A stretch of 64,000 nucleotides of DNA, taken from assembly GCA_050699515.1 (NCBI GenBank), contig JBOHFF010000038.1, positions 1-64,000 of the forward strand, read 5' to 3'. Positions 1 to 8,241 of the stretch are shown here, piece by piece; positions within the stretch are counted from its first letter, which is position 1; each line of letters starts with the position of its first letter. The translations under genes and the position numbers were made by a program. The stretch comes from GCA-003244245 sp050699515 (lineage in GTDB: Bacteria > Actinomycetota > Actinomycetes > Mycobacteriales > Pseudonocardiaceae). A model generated the notes under the pieces. It was not told where the DNA came from. It ran no database searches and worked only from the letters and a program-made list of their open reading frames with translations.

Positions 1-74
1 CCCGGAAGCTAAGCCCTCCAGCGCCGATGGTACTGCACCCGCCAGGGTGTGGGAGAGTAGGACACCGCCGAACA
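1..74 (+). rRNA. rrf: 5S ribosomal RNA, 3' part only
   Basis: The window opens inside a 5S rRNA. The stretch with GGGTGTGGGAGAGTAGGACA followed by CCGCCGAAC is the typical 3' end of actinobacterial 5S rRNA. The 5' part lies outside the window, so a 16S-23S-5S operon on the plus strand should precede base 1. The exact mature 3' end is estimated. Confidence 0.93.
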
Positions 75-92
75 CAACCCCACACACCACAA

Positions 93-124
93 AAGGGGCC
101 CCCACCACAACCCGGGGGCCCCTT
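93..124 (+). terminator. Terminator of the rRNA operon
   Basis: A perfect 11-bp stem (93-103 with 114-124) made of AAGGGGCCCCC and its complement closes a 10-nt loop, 18 bases after the 5S end. No long T tract follows, which is usual in high-GC actinobacteria. It separates the rRNA operon from the TPR gene. Confidence 0.85.
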
Positions 125-151
125 AGCTCTGCGAATTGGATGAGAGGATCT

Positions 152-1054
152 GTGACCGTGTCAGCCGGGGAGAACAAGTCCGGAGACGCGGACCGCAACG
201 GTGGCGCGGACCGGACGGAGGCCATGCGTGGCCGGGGCGCTGGCCGCCCCAAAGCGAAACAATTCGGCACCCGACAACCTGGTTCCCAACAACCTCGGAT
301 GGCGAATCGGGGTGCTCGACGTCAAGACAGTGCCCCCGCGCCGGGTGAGGGTGTCTCATTGCCGGCGGGCGATCTGTCGCGTCCGGAGCTCCCTCCGGAC
401 GTGGATCTCAACGAGTTGGACCAGGAAGTCCGCAAGGAACTGATGACCCTGCCCAAAGGCTTGGCTGAGCTGGTCGGCAGCCATCTCGTAATGGCAGCGC
501 GGGTGCTGGAGGAAGACCCGAAGCTGGCTCTTGCGCACACCCGGTTCGCGCGGAGCAAGGCGGGCCGGGTCGCTGCGGTCCGCGAGGCCGCCGGACTGGC
601 AGCCTACTTCGCCGGGGAATGGTCAGAGGCGTTAGCAGAGCTGCGCGCCGCCCGCCGGCTGGGCGGCGATCCCGGCCGTCTGGCGGTGTTGGCCGACTGC
701 GAGCGAGCGCTGGGGCGCCCAGAGCGTGCCTTGGAGATCGCGCGAAGCCCAGAAGCTCGGCTACTCGGTATTGACGAGACGATCGAGTTGCGGATCGTGG
801 CTGCCGGCGCCCGGCGCGATCTTGGCCAGTTCGATGCAGCGGTGATCGCTTTGCAGGGTCCGGATCTGGACGCGGCAGGCGAGGAGCCGTGGCGAGCCAG
901 ATTATGCTACGCATACGCGGACAATTTGCTCGCCGCTGGGCGAGATCAGGATGCGATCCGCTGGTTTCTGGCGGCTGCGCAGGCCGATGTCGAGGGTGAT
1001 ACCGACGCCGCGGAGCGAGCCGTCGAGCTCAGCGAGCGGCCGGAAGCGGAGTGA
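152..1054 (+). CDS. Tetratricopeptide-repeat protein (Rv1691-like)
   Basis: About 300 residues. The first ~90 residues are Gly/Arg/Gln-rich and look disordered. From the segment LPPDVDLNELDQEVRKEL on, helical pairs of TPR type follow, with alternating small and aromatic residues and acidic Ala-rich helices. TPR proteins are protein-interaction scaffolds and no enzyme motif is seen. GTG at 152 or 158 is chosen because GAGAGG (142-147) lies just upstream; an open frame that extends further into the 5S gene cannot be coding. In M. tuberculosis a TPR gene also precedes the HAD phosphatase and tlyA, so the role is probably linked to that conserved locus but is unknown. Confidence 0.85.
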   Translation: MTVSAGENKSGDADRNGGADRTEAMRGRGAGRPKAKQFGTRQPGSQQPRMANRGARRQDSAPAPGEGVSLPAGDLSRPELPPDVDLNELDQEVRKELMTLPKGLAELVGSHLVMAARVLEEDPKLALAHTRFARSKAGRVAAVREAAGLAAYFAGEWSEALAELRAARRLGGDPGRLAVLADCERALGRPERALEIARSPEARLLGIDETIELRIVAAGARRDLGQFDAAVIALQGPDLDAAGEEPWRARLCYAYADNLLAAGRDQDAIRWFLAAAQADVEGDTDAAERAVELSERPEAE

Positions 1055-1058
1055 GCGG

Positions 1059-2066
1059 TTGCTGGACGGCTACGACGCGGTGCTGCTCGATCTCGACGGC
1101 ACCATCATGCATGGAGCTCAGCTGGTGGGCGAGGCGCCGGACGTCGTCGATGAGTTGCGCCAAGCTGGGCGGGCCGTGCAGTTCGTCACCAACAATGCCT
1201 CGCGGTCACCTGACGAGGTAGCCAGGCATCTGACCGCGTTGGGGGTCCGGGCCGCTCCGGAGGAGGTTCTCACCAGCGCTCAGGCCGCGGTGGAGCTGCT
1301 GGCGGCTCGACTGTCGGCCGATGCCGCAGTCCTGGTCGTCGGGTCAGAGTCGCTGGCTGCCGCGGTGCGGTCGGTGGGGTTGCGGCCGGTGAGCGCGGCG
1401 TCCGACCAGCCGGCCGCAGTCGTGCAGGGCCACTCCCCGGGAACGGGATGGGCGCAACTGGCGGAGGCGTGCCTGGCGATTCGCGGTGGTGCGACCTGGA
1501 TCGCGTGCAATGTCGACCGCACGTTGCCGACCGAGCGAGGTTTGCTGCCGGGCAATGGCGCCATGGTGGCGGCGTTACGGGCGGCCACCGACCGGGAGCC
1601 CACCGTAGCCGGCAAGCCCGCGCGCTCGCTGCTCGATACGGCGGTGCAGCGCACCGGCGCGCTGCGGCCTCTGGTGGTCGGTGACCGCCTGGACACCGAT
1701 ATCGCCGGTGCACGGGCCGCTGGGCTGGACTCCCTGTTGGTCCTGTCCGGGGTCAGTGACGCCGCCGCGCTGCTCGCGGCACCACCAGAGCACCGCCCCA
1801 CCCATCTGGGCATGGACCTTCGGGTGTGTCGCGAGCCGCTGGCGAATGCCCTGATCCAGCCGCGGCCCGGCTGGCGCGTCGAGCTCGATTCTGACCGCAC
1901 CCTGCTGCTGCACTCCGATGGCAACGCTGGCGACCCCCTTGATGCGTTGCGCACGCTGTGCGCTCTGTGGTGGGTTGAGCACATCGGGCCGGTGCAGGTG
2001 CAGGTGGGCGACGGTGCTGCTGGGGCTGTGGTGGACGCGCTGGGCCTGGGCGAAATCATCCGGTGA
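1059..2066 (+). CDS. HAD-superfamily (subfamily IIA) phosphatase
   Basis: A NagD/PGP-type HAD hydrolase of about 335 residues. Motif I (LLDLDGTIMHG) near the N terminus carries the nucleophile and acid/base aspartates. Motif II is in VTNNASRSP, the lysine motif is AGKPARSLL, and motif III is VGDRLDTDIAGA. The family dephosphorylates small metabolites such as 2-phosphoglycolate or glycerol phosphates; the substrate here is unknown. A TTG at 1059, 4 bases after the TPR stop and behind GGAAGCGGAG, gives a product that begins just before motif I. An ATG at 987 inside the TPR gene is the alternative. Likely translationally coupled to the TPR gene. Confidence 0.85.
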   Translation: MLDGYDAVLLDLDGTIMHGAQLVGEAPDVVDELRQAGRAVQFVTNNASRSPDEVARHLTALGVRAAPEEVLTSAQAAVELLAARLSADAAVLVVGSESLAAAVRSVGLRPVSAASDQPAAVVQGHSPGTGWAQLAEACLAIRGGATWIACNVDRTLPTERGLLPGNGAMVAALRAATDREPTVAGKPARSLLDTAVQRTGALRPLVVGDRLDTDIAGARAAGLDSLLVLSGVSDAAALLAAPPEHRPTHLGMDLRVCREPLANALIQPRPGWRVELDSDRTLLLHSDGNAGDPLDALRTLCALWWVEHIGPVQVQVGDGAAGAVVDALGLGEIIR

Positions 2067-2117
2067 TGGCTCCGTCATCGGGTCGGCCCTCGCTCGGTAG
2101 CGTTGCTCGTGACCCAG

Positions 2118-2162
2118 TGCTCAGGAGACCAGTGCTCAGGAGACCAGTGCTCAGGAGACCAG
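2118..2162 (+). repeat. Three perfect 15-bp tandem repeats carrying Shine-Dalgarno sequences
   Basis: TGCTCAGGAGACCAG is repeated three times without a mismatch and ends 4 bases before the ATG of the next small gene. Each copy holds AGGAG; the last one (2153-2157) is 9 bases from the start codon. Read from GTG at 2117, the repeats encode a 17-residue minicistron whose TGA overlaps the downstream ATG (ATGA). Confidence 0.9.
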
Positions 2163-2166
2163 CTCG

Positions 2167-2334
2167 ATGACCTCCCAGCCACCCTCGCCTACGTTTGCTA
2201 CTGCGACAGGCGTCACCGACGCGCTCGCCGGTCTGCGGGGTCTCGATGAGCTGCCGACGGCGGATCACGTGGCGCGATTGCGCGCCGTCCACGATGCGCT
2301 CACCGCGGCCCTATCCAGCATCGACGAGGTTTAG
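2167..2334 (+). CDS. Small conserved protein, 55 aa (Rv1693 position)
   Basis: An open frame of 55 codons from ATG 2167 to TAG 2334. The second half, with GLDELPTADHVARLRAVHDA, reads as an amphipathic helix; the first 15 residues are Pro/Thr/Ser-rich. A small protein of this kind sits between the HAD phosphatase and tlyA in mycobacteria and relatives (Rv1693), which is the main reason to call it. No function is known. It has a strong ribosome site in the repeat just upstream, and its stop is 34 bases before tlyA. Confidence 0.7.
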   Translation: MTSQPPSPTFATATGVTDALAGLRGLDELPTADHVARLRAVHDALTAALSSIDEV

Positions 2335-2368
2335 GGTGGTCTGGAGGCTGAGATGGGGCGCGGTTTAA

Positions 2369-3184
2369 ATGGGGCGCAGAGCCCGGCTGGACGCGGAGCT
2401 GGTGCGGCGCGGCCTGGCCCGATCTCGTGACCACGCTGCAGAGCTCGTCGCGCAGCGCCGGGTCCGGGTCGGTGGAGTGACCGCTACCAAGCCGGCCACC
2501 GGGGTCGACGCGGACACCCCGCTGCTCGTTCGGAAGACCGACGATGAGCCCAACTGGGTGTCGCGGGGCGCCCGGAAGCTGCACGGCGCGCTGGAGGGCC
2601 TCGTCGGTGGCGGCCCGACCGTCGCGGGCCGGCGTTGCCTGGACGCCGGCGCGTCCACCGGTGGTTTCACCGACGTGCTGTTGCGCCGTGGAGCCCGCGA
2701 GGTGGTCGCCCTTGACGTCGGCTACGGGCAGCTTGCCTGGTCGCTTCGCACTGATCAGCGTGTTCAGGTCCTGGACCGGAGGAATGTGCGCACGGTGGCG
2801 CAGCAAGACATCGGTGGCGCTGTCGAGCTGACCGTCGCCGACCTGTCGTTCATCTCGTTGCGCTTGGCGCTGCCCGCGCTGGCCGCGTGCACCACACCGG
2901 AGGGCGACCTGCTCCCCATGGTCAAACCCCAGTTCGAGGTGGGGCGCGAACGGCTGGGCGCGGGCGGTGTGGTCCGGGATCCGCTGCTGCGCGCGCAGGC
3001 CGTGCTCGACGTGCTGGCGGTCGCGACCGGACTCGGCCTGGGCCTGCTCGACGCCATCGCAAGCCCGCTACCAGGGCCTTCCGGCAACGTCGAGTACTTC
3101 CTGTGGCTGCGCCGTGGTCCGGCCGATCCGCTGCGCCCCGCCGAGGAACTGGTGCACACCGCCGTGCGGAGCGGACCGCAATGA
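2369..3184 (+). CDS. tlyA: TlyA-type 16S/23S rRNA 2'-O-methyltransferase
   Basis: This 271-residue protein matches the family length. Residues 3-60 form an S4 RNA-binding domain (RLDAELVRRGLARSRDHA). The SAM-binding loop DAGASTGGF lies at 92-100, followed by ALDVGYGQL and the motif VADLSFISL. TlyA methylates ribose at C1409 of 16S and C1920 of 23S rRNA; its loss gives capreomycin/viomycin resistance in mycobacteria. The start at 2369 puts the S4 domain at the N terminus. The stop overlaps nadK by 4 bases (ATGA), so the two are co-translated. Confidence 0.95.
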   Translation: MGRRARLDAELVRRGLARSRDHAAELVAQRRVRVGGVTATKPATGVDADTPLLVRKTDDEPNWVSRGARKLHGALEGLVGGGPTVAGRRCLDAGASTGGFTDVLLRRGAREVVALDVGYGQLAWSLRTDQRVQVLDRRNVRTVAQQDIGGAVELTVADLSFISLRLALPALAACTTPEGDLLPMVKPQFEVGRERLGAGGVVRDPLLRAQAVLDVLAVATGLGLGLLDAIASPLPGPSGNVEYFLWLRRGPADPLRPAEELVHTAVRSGPQ

Positions 3185-4086
3185 GGTTCGCCCGTGAGGT
3201 CCTGCTGGTGATGCACACCGGGCATCCGGAGAACCTGCGCATCGCCGAGCAGGTCGCCCATCAGCTGGCCGTAGCCGGGATCGGGCTGCGGGTGCTCACC
3301 GAGGAGGCCGGCCACTTCGACCCCGCGCTGGTTGAGCGCCAGATGCCGATCGGGCCGCAGGCCGCTGCGGGTGCCGAGCTCGTCGTGGTTCTCGGTGGCG
3401 ACGGCACCCTCTTGCGGGCCACGGAGCTGGCCCGTCCGTGCGGAGTGCCGCTGCTCGGCGTCAACCTCGGGCGGATCGGCTTCCTCGCGGAGGCCGATCG
3501 GGACTCCCTCGATGTGGTCGTGCACGCCATCATCGGGCGCGACTACCTCGTCGATGAGCGGATGACCATCGAGGTCACCGCTGGCCTCAACGGGTCCACG
3601 CTGGCCCGCACCTGGGCGCTCAACGAGGCCAGCGTCGAGAAGAGCAGGCGGGAACGCATCCTCGATGTGGTGGTGGAGGTGGATCGCCGGCCGGTCTCCG
3701 GTTTCGGCTGCGACGGCGTGCTGTGTGCCACCCCGACGGGATCCACCGCCTACGCCTTCTCCGCGGGAGGGCCGGTGGTGTGGCCCGATGTCGACGCTCT
3801 CGTCGTGGTCCCCAGCAACGCGCATGCGCTGTTCGCTCGGCCGATGGTGGTGTCTCCGGACTCGGTGGTCGCCGTGGAGACCGATCCGCGCGGGCACACC
3901 GCGGTGCTCTGCTGCGATGGGAGGCGGACCTTCCCGCTGCCCGCGGGAGCTCGGGTCGAGGTGGTCCGTGGCGCCACCCCGATCCGGCTGGTGCGCCTGC
4001 ACGACTGCCCGTTCACCGATCGGCTGGTGCGCAAGTTCGAGCTGCCAGTGCAGGGTTGGCGGGGTCCCCGCCCAACCGGCTCGTGA
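3181..4086 (+). CDS. nadK: NAD kinase
   Basis: This 301-residue protein phosphorylates NAD to NADP using ATP or polyphosphate. The signature GGDGT is at residues 72-76, and the motifs NEASVEK and ATPTGSTAYAFSAGGP form the NAD site. The ATG at 3181 overlaps the tlyA stop. tlyA-nadK-recN is a fixed actinobacterial order. The protein is cytoplasmic and supplies NADPH to the whole cell. Confidence 0.97.
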   Translation: MRFAREVLLVMHTGHPENLRIAEQVAHQLAVAGIGLRVLTEEAGHFDPALVERQMPIGPQAAAGAELVVVLGGDGTLLRATELARPCGVPLLGVNLGRIGFLAEADRDSLDVVVHAIIGRDYLVDERMTIEVTAGLNGSTLARTWALNEASVEKSRRERILDVVVEVDRRPVSGFGCDGVLCATPTGSTAYAFSAGGPVVWPDVDALVVVPSNAHALFARPMVVSPDSVVAVETDPRGHTAVLCCDGRRTFPLPAGARVEVVRGATPIRLVRLHDCPFTDRLVRKFELPVQGWRGPRPTGS

Positions 4087-4128
4087 GTGCGTGACGGGCC
4101 GGTTGGCCTTCGCGCTAGGGTGCGGGCC

Positions 4129-5892
4129 GTGCTCACCGAGATGCGCATCGAGGGCCTCGGTGTGATTGACGAGGCCACCCTGGACCTGCACCCCGGCCTG
4201 ACCGTGGTCACCGGGGAGACCGGAGCGGGCAAGACGATGGTGGTGACCGGTCTGCAGTTGCTCGCCGGCGGGCGGGCCGACGCCTCCCGGATCCGGCGCG
4301 GTGCCGACCGGGCCATCGTCGAGGGCCGCTTCCGGCCACCCGCGGGCAGCCCAGCCGCGGATCTGGTCAACGAGGTGGGTGCCCGCGCAGACGAGGATGG
4401 CAGCCTCATCGCCAGCCGCACCCTCACCGCCGACGGCCGTTCCCGGGCCCATCTCGGCGGTCGCTCGGTTCCGGCAGCAGTGCTGGCTGAGCTGGCCGAG
4501 AGCATGCTCGCGGTGCACGGCCAGAACGACCAGCTGCGGCTGTTGCGCGCCGCCGAGCAGCGGGCCGTGCTGGACCGCTATGCCGGTGAGCGGGTGACTG
4601 AGCAGCTGAGCGCCTACCGGAAGGTCCGGGAGCAGTGGCTGCGTTGTGGCGCCGAGCTCGCCACCCGCCGGGATCACTCCCGGGAGCTGGCCAGAGAAGC
4701 CGACCTGCTCGGTCACGGCCTCGCCGAGATCACCGCGATCGACCCGCAACCGGGGGAGGACGCTGCGCTGCTGGCCGCGGCCCGCCGGCTGGCCGACTCG
4801 GAGGCGCTGCGCGAGACGGCCGCGCTCGCGCAGTCCGCGGTGTCCGGTGCAGCGGATGGAACACCCGACACGCCGAGTGCGATCGGCCTGGTCGGGCAGG
4901 CGCGCCGGTGGCTGCACGCGGTGGATGACCCTGAGCTGCTGGCGCTGGGTGAACGCCTGGGAGAGGCCGCGGCGGTGCTCGGCGATGTCGGTGCCGAGCT
5001 CAGCGGCTACCTCGAGGCACTGGGTGCCGATCCGGACCGGTTGGAGCAGGTGCTGGCCCGCCAGGCCGAGCTCAAGCGGCTCACCCGCAAGTACGCCGCC
5101 GACGTCGACGGGGTACTTGCCTGGGCCGGCCAAGCCCGGCAGCGCCTCGCCGGGCTGGACACCTCAGAGGAGGCCATCGCGGCGCTGGTCGCGCGGCGCG
5201 ATGAGCTGGCCGCGCAGCTCGTCCGGCACGCCACCGCGCTCACCGCGGCCAGGACCGCGGCCGCCCGGGAGCTGGGTGGCGCCGTCACCGCGGAGCTGGA
5301 CGGGTTGGCGATGGGGCAGGCGCAGCTGTCCGTGGTGCTGCAGCCGAGCCTGGCCACCGATGGCGACGAGGCAGCACTGACCATCGAAGGGACGCGGCTG
5401 CGAGCCGGTCCGGATGGTGTCGACGAGGTGGAGCTTCGCCTGGCCTCGCATCCCGCCGCGGGGTCGCTGCCGGTGCACAAGGGCGCCTCGGGGGGCGAGC
5501 TGTCCCGGGTGATGCTGGCCCTGGAGGTGGTGCTGGCCGATGCCGATCCGGTTCCCACGATGGTCTTCGACGAGGTCGACGCCGGGGTCGGTGGGCGAGC
5601 CGCGGTCGAGATCGGGCGGCGGCTGGCCAGGTTGGCCCGCACCCACCAGGTCGTGGTCGTCACCCACCTGCCGCAGGTCGCCGCCTACGCCGATCGGCAC
5701 CTCGTGGTGGACAAGGCGACCTATGCCACCGGTCTGACCCGCAGCGGGATCCGGGAGCTCGATGAGCCGGCCAGGGTCGGTGAGCTGGCCAGGATGCTGG
5801 CCGGATTGGACGGCACCGAGACCGGGCGCGCGCATGCCGAAGAGTTGCTCTTGTCGGCCATCGCCGACAAGAGCAAGCTCGTGAGTGCGTAA
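4129..5892 (+). CDS. recN: DNA repair protein RecN
   Basis: An SMC-like ATPase of double-strand-break repair, about 587 residues. Walker A (GETGAGKT) is at residues 29-36, a long helical Arg/Ala/Leu-rich middle forms the coiled coil, and the C-terminal half has the signature KGASGGELSR and Walker B FDEVDAGVGG. GTG 4129 is chosen because it gives the LTEMRIEGLGVI start seen in family members; ATG 4141 is possible. A hairpin at 5923-5958 follows the stop. Confidence 0.95.
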   Translation: MLTEMRIEGLGVIDEATLDLHPGLTVVTGETGAGKTMVVTGLQLLAGGRADASRIRRGADRAIVEGRFRPPAGSPAADLVNEVGARADEDGSLIASRTLTADGRSRAHLGGRSVPAAVLAELAESMLAVHGQNDQLRLLRAAEQRAVLDRYAGERVTEQLSAYRKVREQWLRCGAELATRRDHSRELAREADLLGHGLAEITAIDPQPGEDAALLAAARRLADSEALRETAALAQSAVSGAADGTPDTPSAIGLVGQARRWLHAVDDPELLALGERLGEAAAVLGDVGAELSGYLEALGADPDRLEQVLARQAELKRLTRKYAADVDGVLAWAGQARQRLAGLDTSEEAIAALVARRDELAAQLVRHATALTAARTAAARELGGAVTAELDGLAMGQAQLSVVLQPSLATDGDEAALTIEGTRLRAGPDGVDEVELRLASHPAAGSLPVHKGASGGELSRVMLALEVVLADADPVPTMVFDEVDAGVGGRAAVEIGRRLARLARTHQVVVVTHLPQVAAYADRHLVVDKATYATGLTRSGIRELDEPARVGELARMLAGLDGTETGRAHAEELLLSAIADKSKLVSA

Positions 5893-5922
5893 CGATGCTA
5901 TAGAGGCGAATGCCATTCACGA

Positions 5923-5958
5923 GCCATCCCTCGGCGCGCCTACGCGACGAGGGATGGC
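5923..5958 (+). terminator. Hairpin between recN and steA
   Basis: A perfect 11-bp inverted repeat (GCCATCCCTCG at 5923-5933 with its complement at 5948-5958) and a 14-nt loop. It sits 30 bases past the recN stop and 21 bases before steA, so it probably ends the tlyA-nadK-recN transcript. No T tract follows. Confidence 0.7.
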
Positions 5959-5979
5959 CCATTTGCCACCATTACCTGC

Positions 5980-7170
5980 ATGAAAATCGCCGGTCTGCTC
6001 AGCCGATCCGGCCGAGATCTGCCCGGGGTGACGGGGTTGGCCAAGGTGGATCGCTGCGCCGACGCGCTGGCGCGGCGCGTCGGCCGCGGTGACATCGCGG
6101 TATTCGACCAAGTCGATCTGGACCGCAGGACCGCTGATGCGCTGGTGGCGGCCGGGGTCGCCGCGGTCGTCAACGCGGCACCGTCGATTTCCGGCCGGTT
6201 CCCCAACCTGGGGCCCGAGATCCTCCTCTCAGCAGGTGTCGTGCTGATCGACGGAGTCGGTGCGGATGCGTTACGGATCAAGGACGGCAGCCGGCTGCGG
6301 CTACACGAGGGTGGGATTTATCTCGGGGACACCGAGGTCGCCCGCGGCATCGAGCAGGATGCCGATTCGATCGCCGACCTGATGATCGAGGCCAAATCCG
6401 GGTTGTCCGCTCAGCTCGAGGCCTTCTCGGCGAACACTATCGAGTTCCTCCGGCATGAACGAGCCCTGATCATCGATCGGGTCGGCGTGCCCGATGTCAA
6501 CGTCCCCATCCGCGGCCGCCAGGTGCTCGTCGTGGCCGCCGGCTACGACTATCTCGAGGATCTGGCGGGGCTCAAGCACTTCATCCGGGAGTACCAGCCG
6601 GTACTGATCGGCGTCGAAGCGGGCGCGGACGCGCTGCGCGCCGCCGGACACCGGCCGCATCTCATCGTCGGTGACCCGTACCAGGTCGAGACCGACACCC
6701 TGAAATCGGCCGACGAGGTCGTGGTGCCCGCCCAGCCCGATGGCTTCGCCGCGGGGTTGGCGCGCATCCAGGATCTGGGCATCGGTGCGGTGACCTTTCC
6801 CACGGTCAGCAACCCGGAGGATCTCGCACTGCTGCTGGCCGAGGCGCACGGCGCCGAGCTCGTCATTGCCGTCGGCTTTCACGCCACGCTTCACGAGTTT
6901 CTGGACCGGGGGCGGTCGGGGTCCAACCCGTCGACGTTCCTCACCCGGCTGAGGCTGGGTAGCAAGCTCATCGACGGTCACGCTGCCGCCGTGATGTACC
7001 GCAGCCGGGTGTCAGCGGGTGCGGTGCTGCTCATGGTGCTCGCCGCACTGGTCGCGGTGACGGCGGCGCTGCTCGTCTCCAACGTCGGTGGCGCCTTCGG
7101 CGTGCTGGCCAGTGATACCTGGACCGGCGCCTGGAACAACGCAGTCTCCTGGATCAAGGGGTGGGGATAG
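5980..7170 (+). CDS. steA: Cytokinetic ring protein SteA
   Basis: This 396-residue protein is related to thiamine pyrophosphokinase-like folds and is orthologous by position and sequence to Rv1697. A large soluble domain is followed by one C-terminal membrane helix (about residues 345-370, GAVLLMVLAALVAVTAALLV) and a short tail. In corynebacteria and mycobacteria SteA and SteB form a complex that regulates septal peptidoglycan hydrolysis at cell separation. There is no clear Shine-Dalgarno before ATG 5980, so leaderless translation is possible. steB follows after 3 bases. Confidence 0.9.
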   Translation: MKIAGLLSRSGRDLPGVTGLAKVDRCADALARRVGRGDIAVFDQVDLDRRTADALVAAGVAAVVNAAPSISGRFPNLGPEILLSAGVVLIDGVGADALRIKDGSRLRLHEGGIYLGDTEVARGIEQDADSIADLMIEAKSGLSAQLEAFSANTIEFLRHERALIIDRVGVPDVNVPIRGRQVLVVAAGYDYLEDLAGLKHFIREYQPVLIGVEAGADALRAAGHRPHLIVGDPYQVETDTLKSADEVVVPAQPDGFAAGLARIQDLGIGAVTFPTVSNPEDLALLLAEAHGAELVIAVGFHATLHEFLDRGRSGSNPSTFLTRLRLGSKLIDGHAAAVMYRSRVSAGAVLLMVLAALVAVTAALLVSNVGGAFGVLASDTWTGAWNNAVSWIKGWG

Positions 7171-7173
7171 ACC

Positions 7174-8112
7174 GTGATCTCACTGCGTTACCACATCATC
7201 TCCATCGCAGCCGTCTTCTTGGCTCTCGCGCTGGGAGTGGTGTTGGGATCGACTGCGATCAGCGACCGGCTGCTCTCAGGGCTCAGTTCCAACCGCGCCG
7301 AGCTGAGCCGCCAGGTGAGCGAGCTGCAGACCGAGCGCAACGGGCTGCAGGCCCGCTTGACCGATGCCGATGTTTTCGGCGCGGCGGTCGGACCCCGCGT
7401 CGTGAGCGGCGCACTGCGCGGTCGCACCGTGGTGCTCGTCACCACCGCGGACGCCAACCCGGCCGACCGGGATGCGCTGACCGGTCTGATCAGCAGCGCC
7501 GGTGGCACCGTCACCGGTGAGCTGCAGCTCACCGAGGCGTTCACCGACCCGTCCCGTTCCGATCAGCTCAGCGAGCTGTCCACCCGGCTGCTGCCGGCGG
7601 GGTTGCGGTTACCCCCCGCATCGGATGCCGGGACTTTGTCCGGCGGGTTGCTCGGCTCGTTACTGCTGACCAACCCCCGCAGCGGTAAGGCACAGGCCAC
7701 CACCGCGGAGACCACTGCGGTGCTGGCCGGCCTGGGCGATGGTGGATTCGTCCGGCTCGGTCCGCAACTGCAGCCCGCGCAACTCGTGGTCGTGCTCACC
7801 GGAGGCGCGAGCCGTGGCAACAGCAGCGGAGACCGGGCCGGAATCCTGGCCCGGTTCGCCACCCAGCTGGACCGCTCCGGTGTCGGCGCGGTGCTCGCGG
7901 GCAGACCCGGGTCGGACGAGGGGAACAGCCCTATCGGCTTCGTGCGTGCGGACACCGCGTCGGCGTCTGTGCTGTCCACGGTCGACGATGTGAGCACTGC
8001 GGCCGGCCGGGTGGTGACGATCCTGGCGCTGGCCGAGCAGGCCCAAGGTCACACCGGGCGGTACGGTACCGGCGGCAATGCGCAGGCCGTGGTTCCCGCG
8101 ATCCAGGGCTGA
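7174..8112 (+). CDS. steB: SteB / MctB-like membrane protein
   Basis: A 312-residue protein. An N-terminal membrane helix (IISIAAVFLALALGVVLG, residues 7-24) is followed by a coiled coil (LSRQVSELQTERNGLQARL) and an extracytoplasmic domain. The M. tuberculosis homologue Rv1698 was described as a copper-related channel (MctB); later corynebacterial work names it SteB, the membrane partner of SteA. The GTG start at 7174 places the helix at the N terminus. The 3-base gap to steA supports co-translation. Confidence 0.9.
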   Translation: MISLRYHIISIAAVFLALALGVVLGSTAISDRLLSGLSSNRAELSRQVSELQTERNGLQARLTDADVFGAAVGPRVVSGALRGRTVVLVTTADANPADRDALTGLISSAGGTVTGELQLTEAFTDPSRSDQLSELSTRLLPAGLRLPPASDAGTLSGGLLGSLLLTNPRSGKAQATTAETTAVLAGLGDGGFVRLGPQLQPAQLVVVLTGGASRGNSSGDRAGILARFATQLDRSGVGAVLAGRPGSDEGNSPIGFVRADTASASVLSTVDDVSTAAGRVVTILALAEQAQGHTGRYGTGGNAQAVVPAIQG

Positions 8113-8241
8113 CCGGCGAGGCGGTGCCCCTGGACCAGCGCTGGCAGTGTTACCGTGAGATTCCGTGGTCGGCGGCGTGCCGCCAGCTGCATCGCAACCG
8201 GTGCCAAGTCGAAGGGCCGGTCCGGACCACGGGAGACGGTC

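Noticed and set aside
2764..5133. A 789-codon open frame on the minus strand across tlyA, nadK and recN
   Set aside because: It is antisense to three well-supported genes; high GC makes long shadow frames common. No motif is recognisable.
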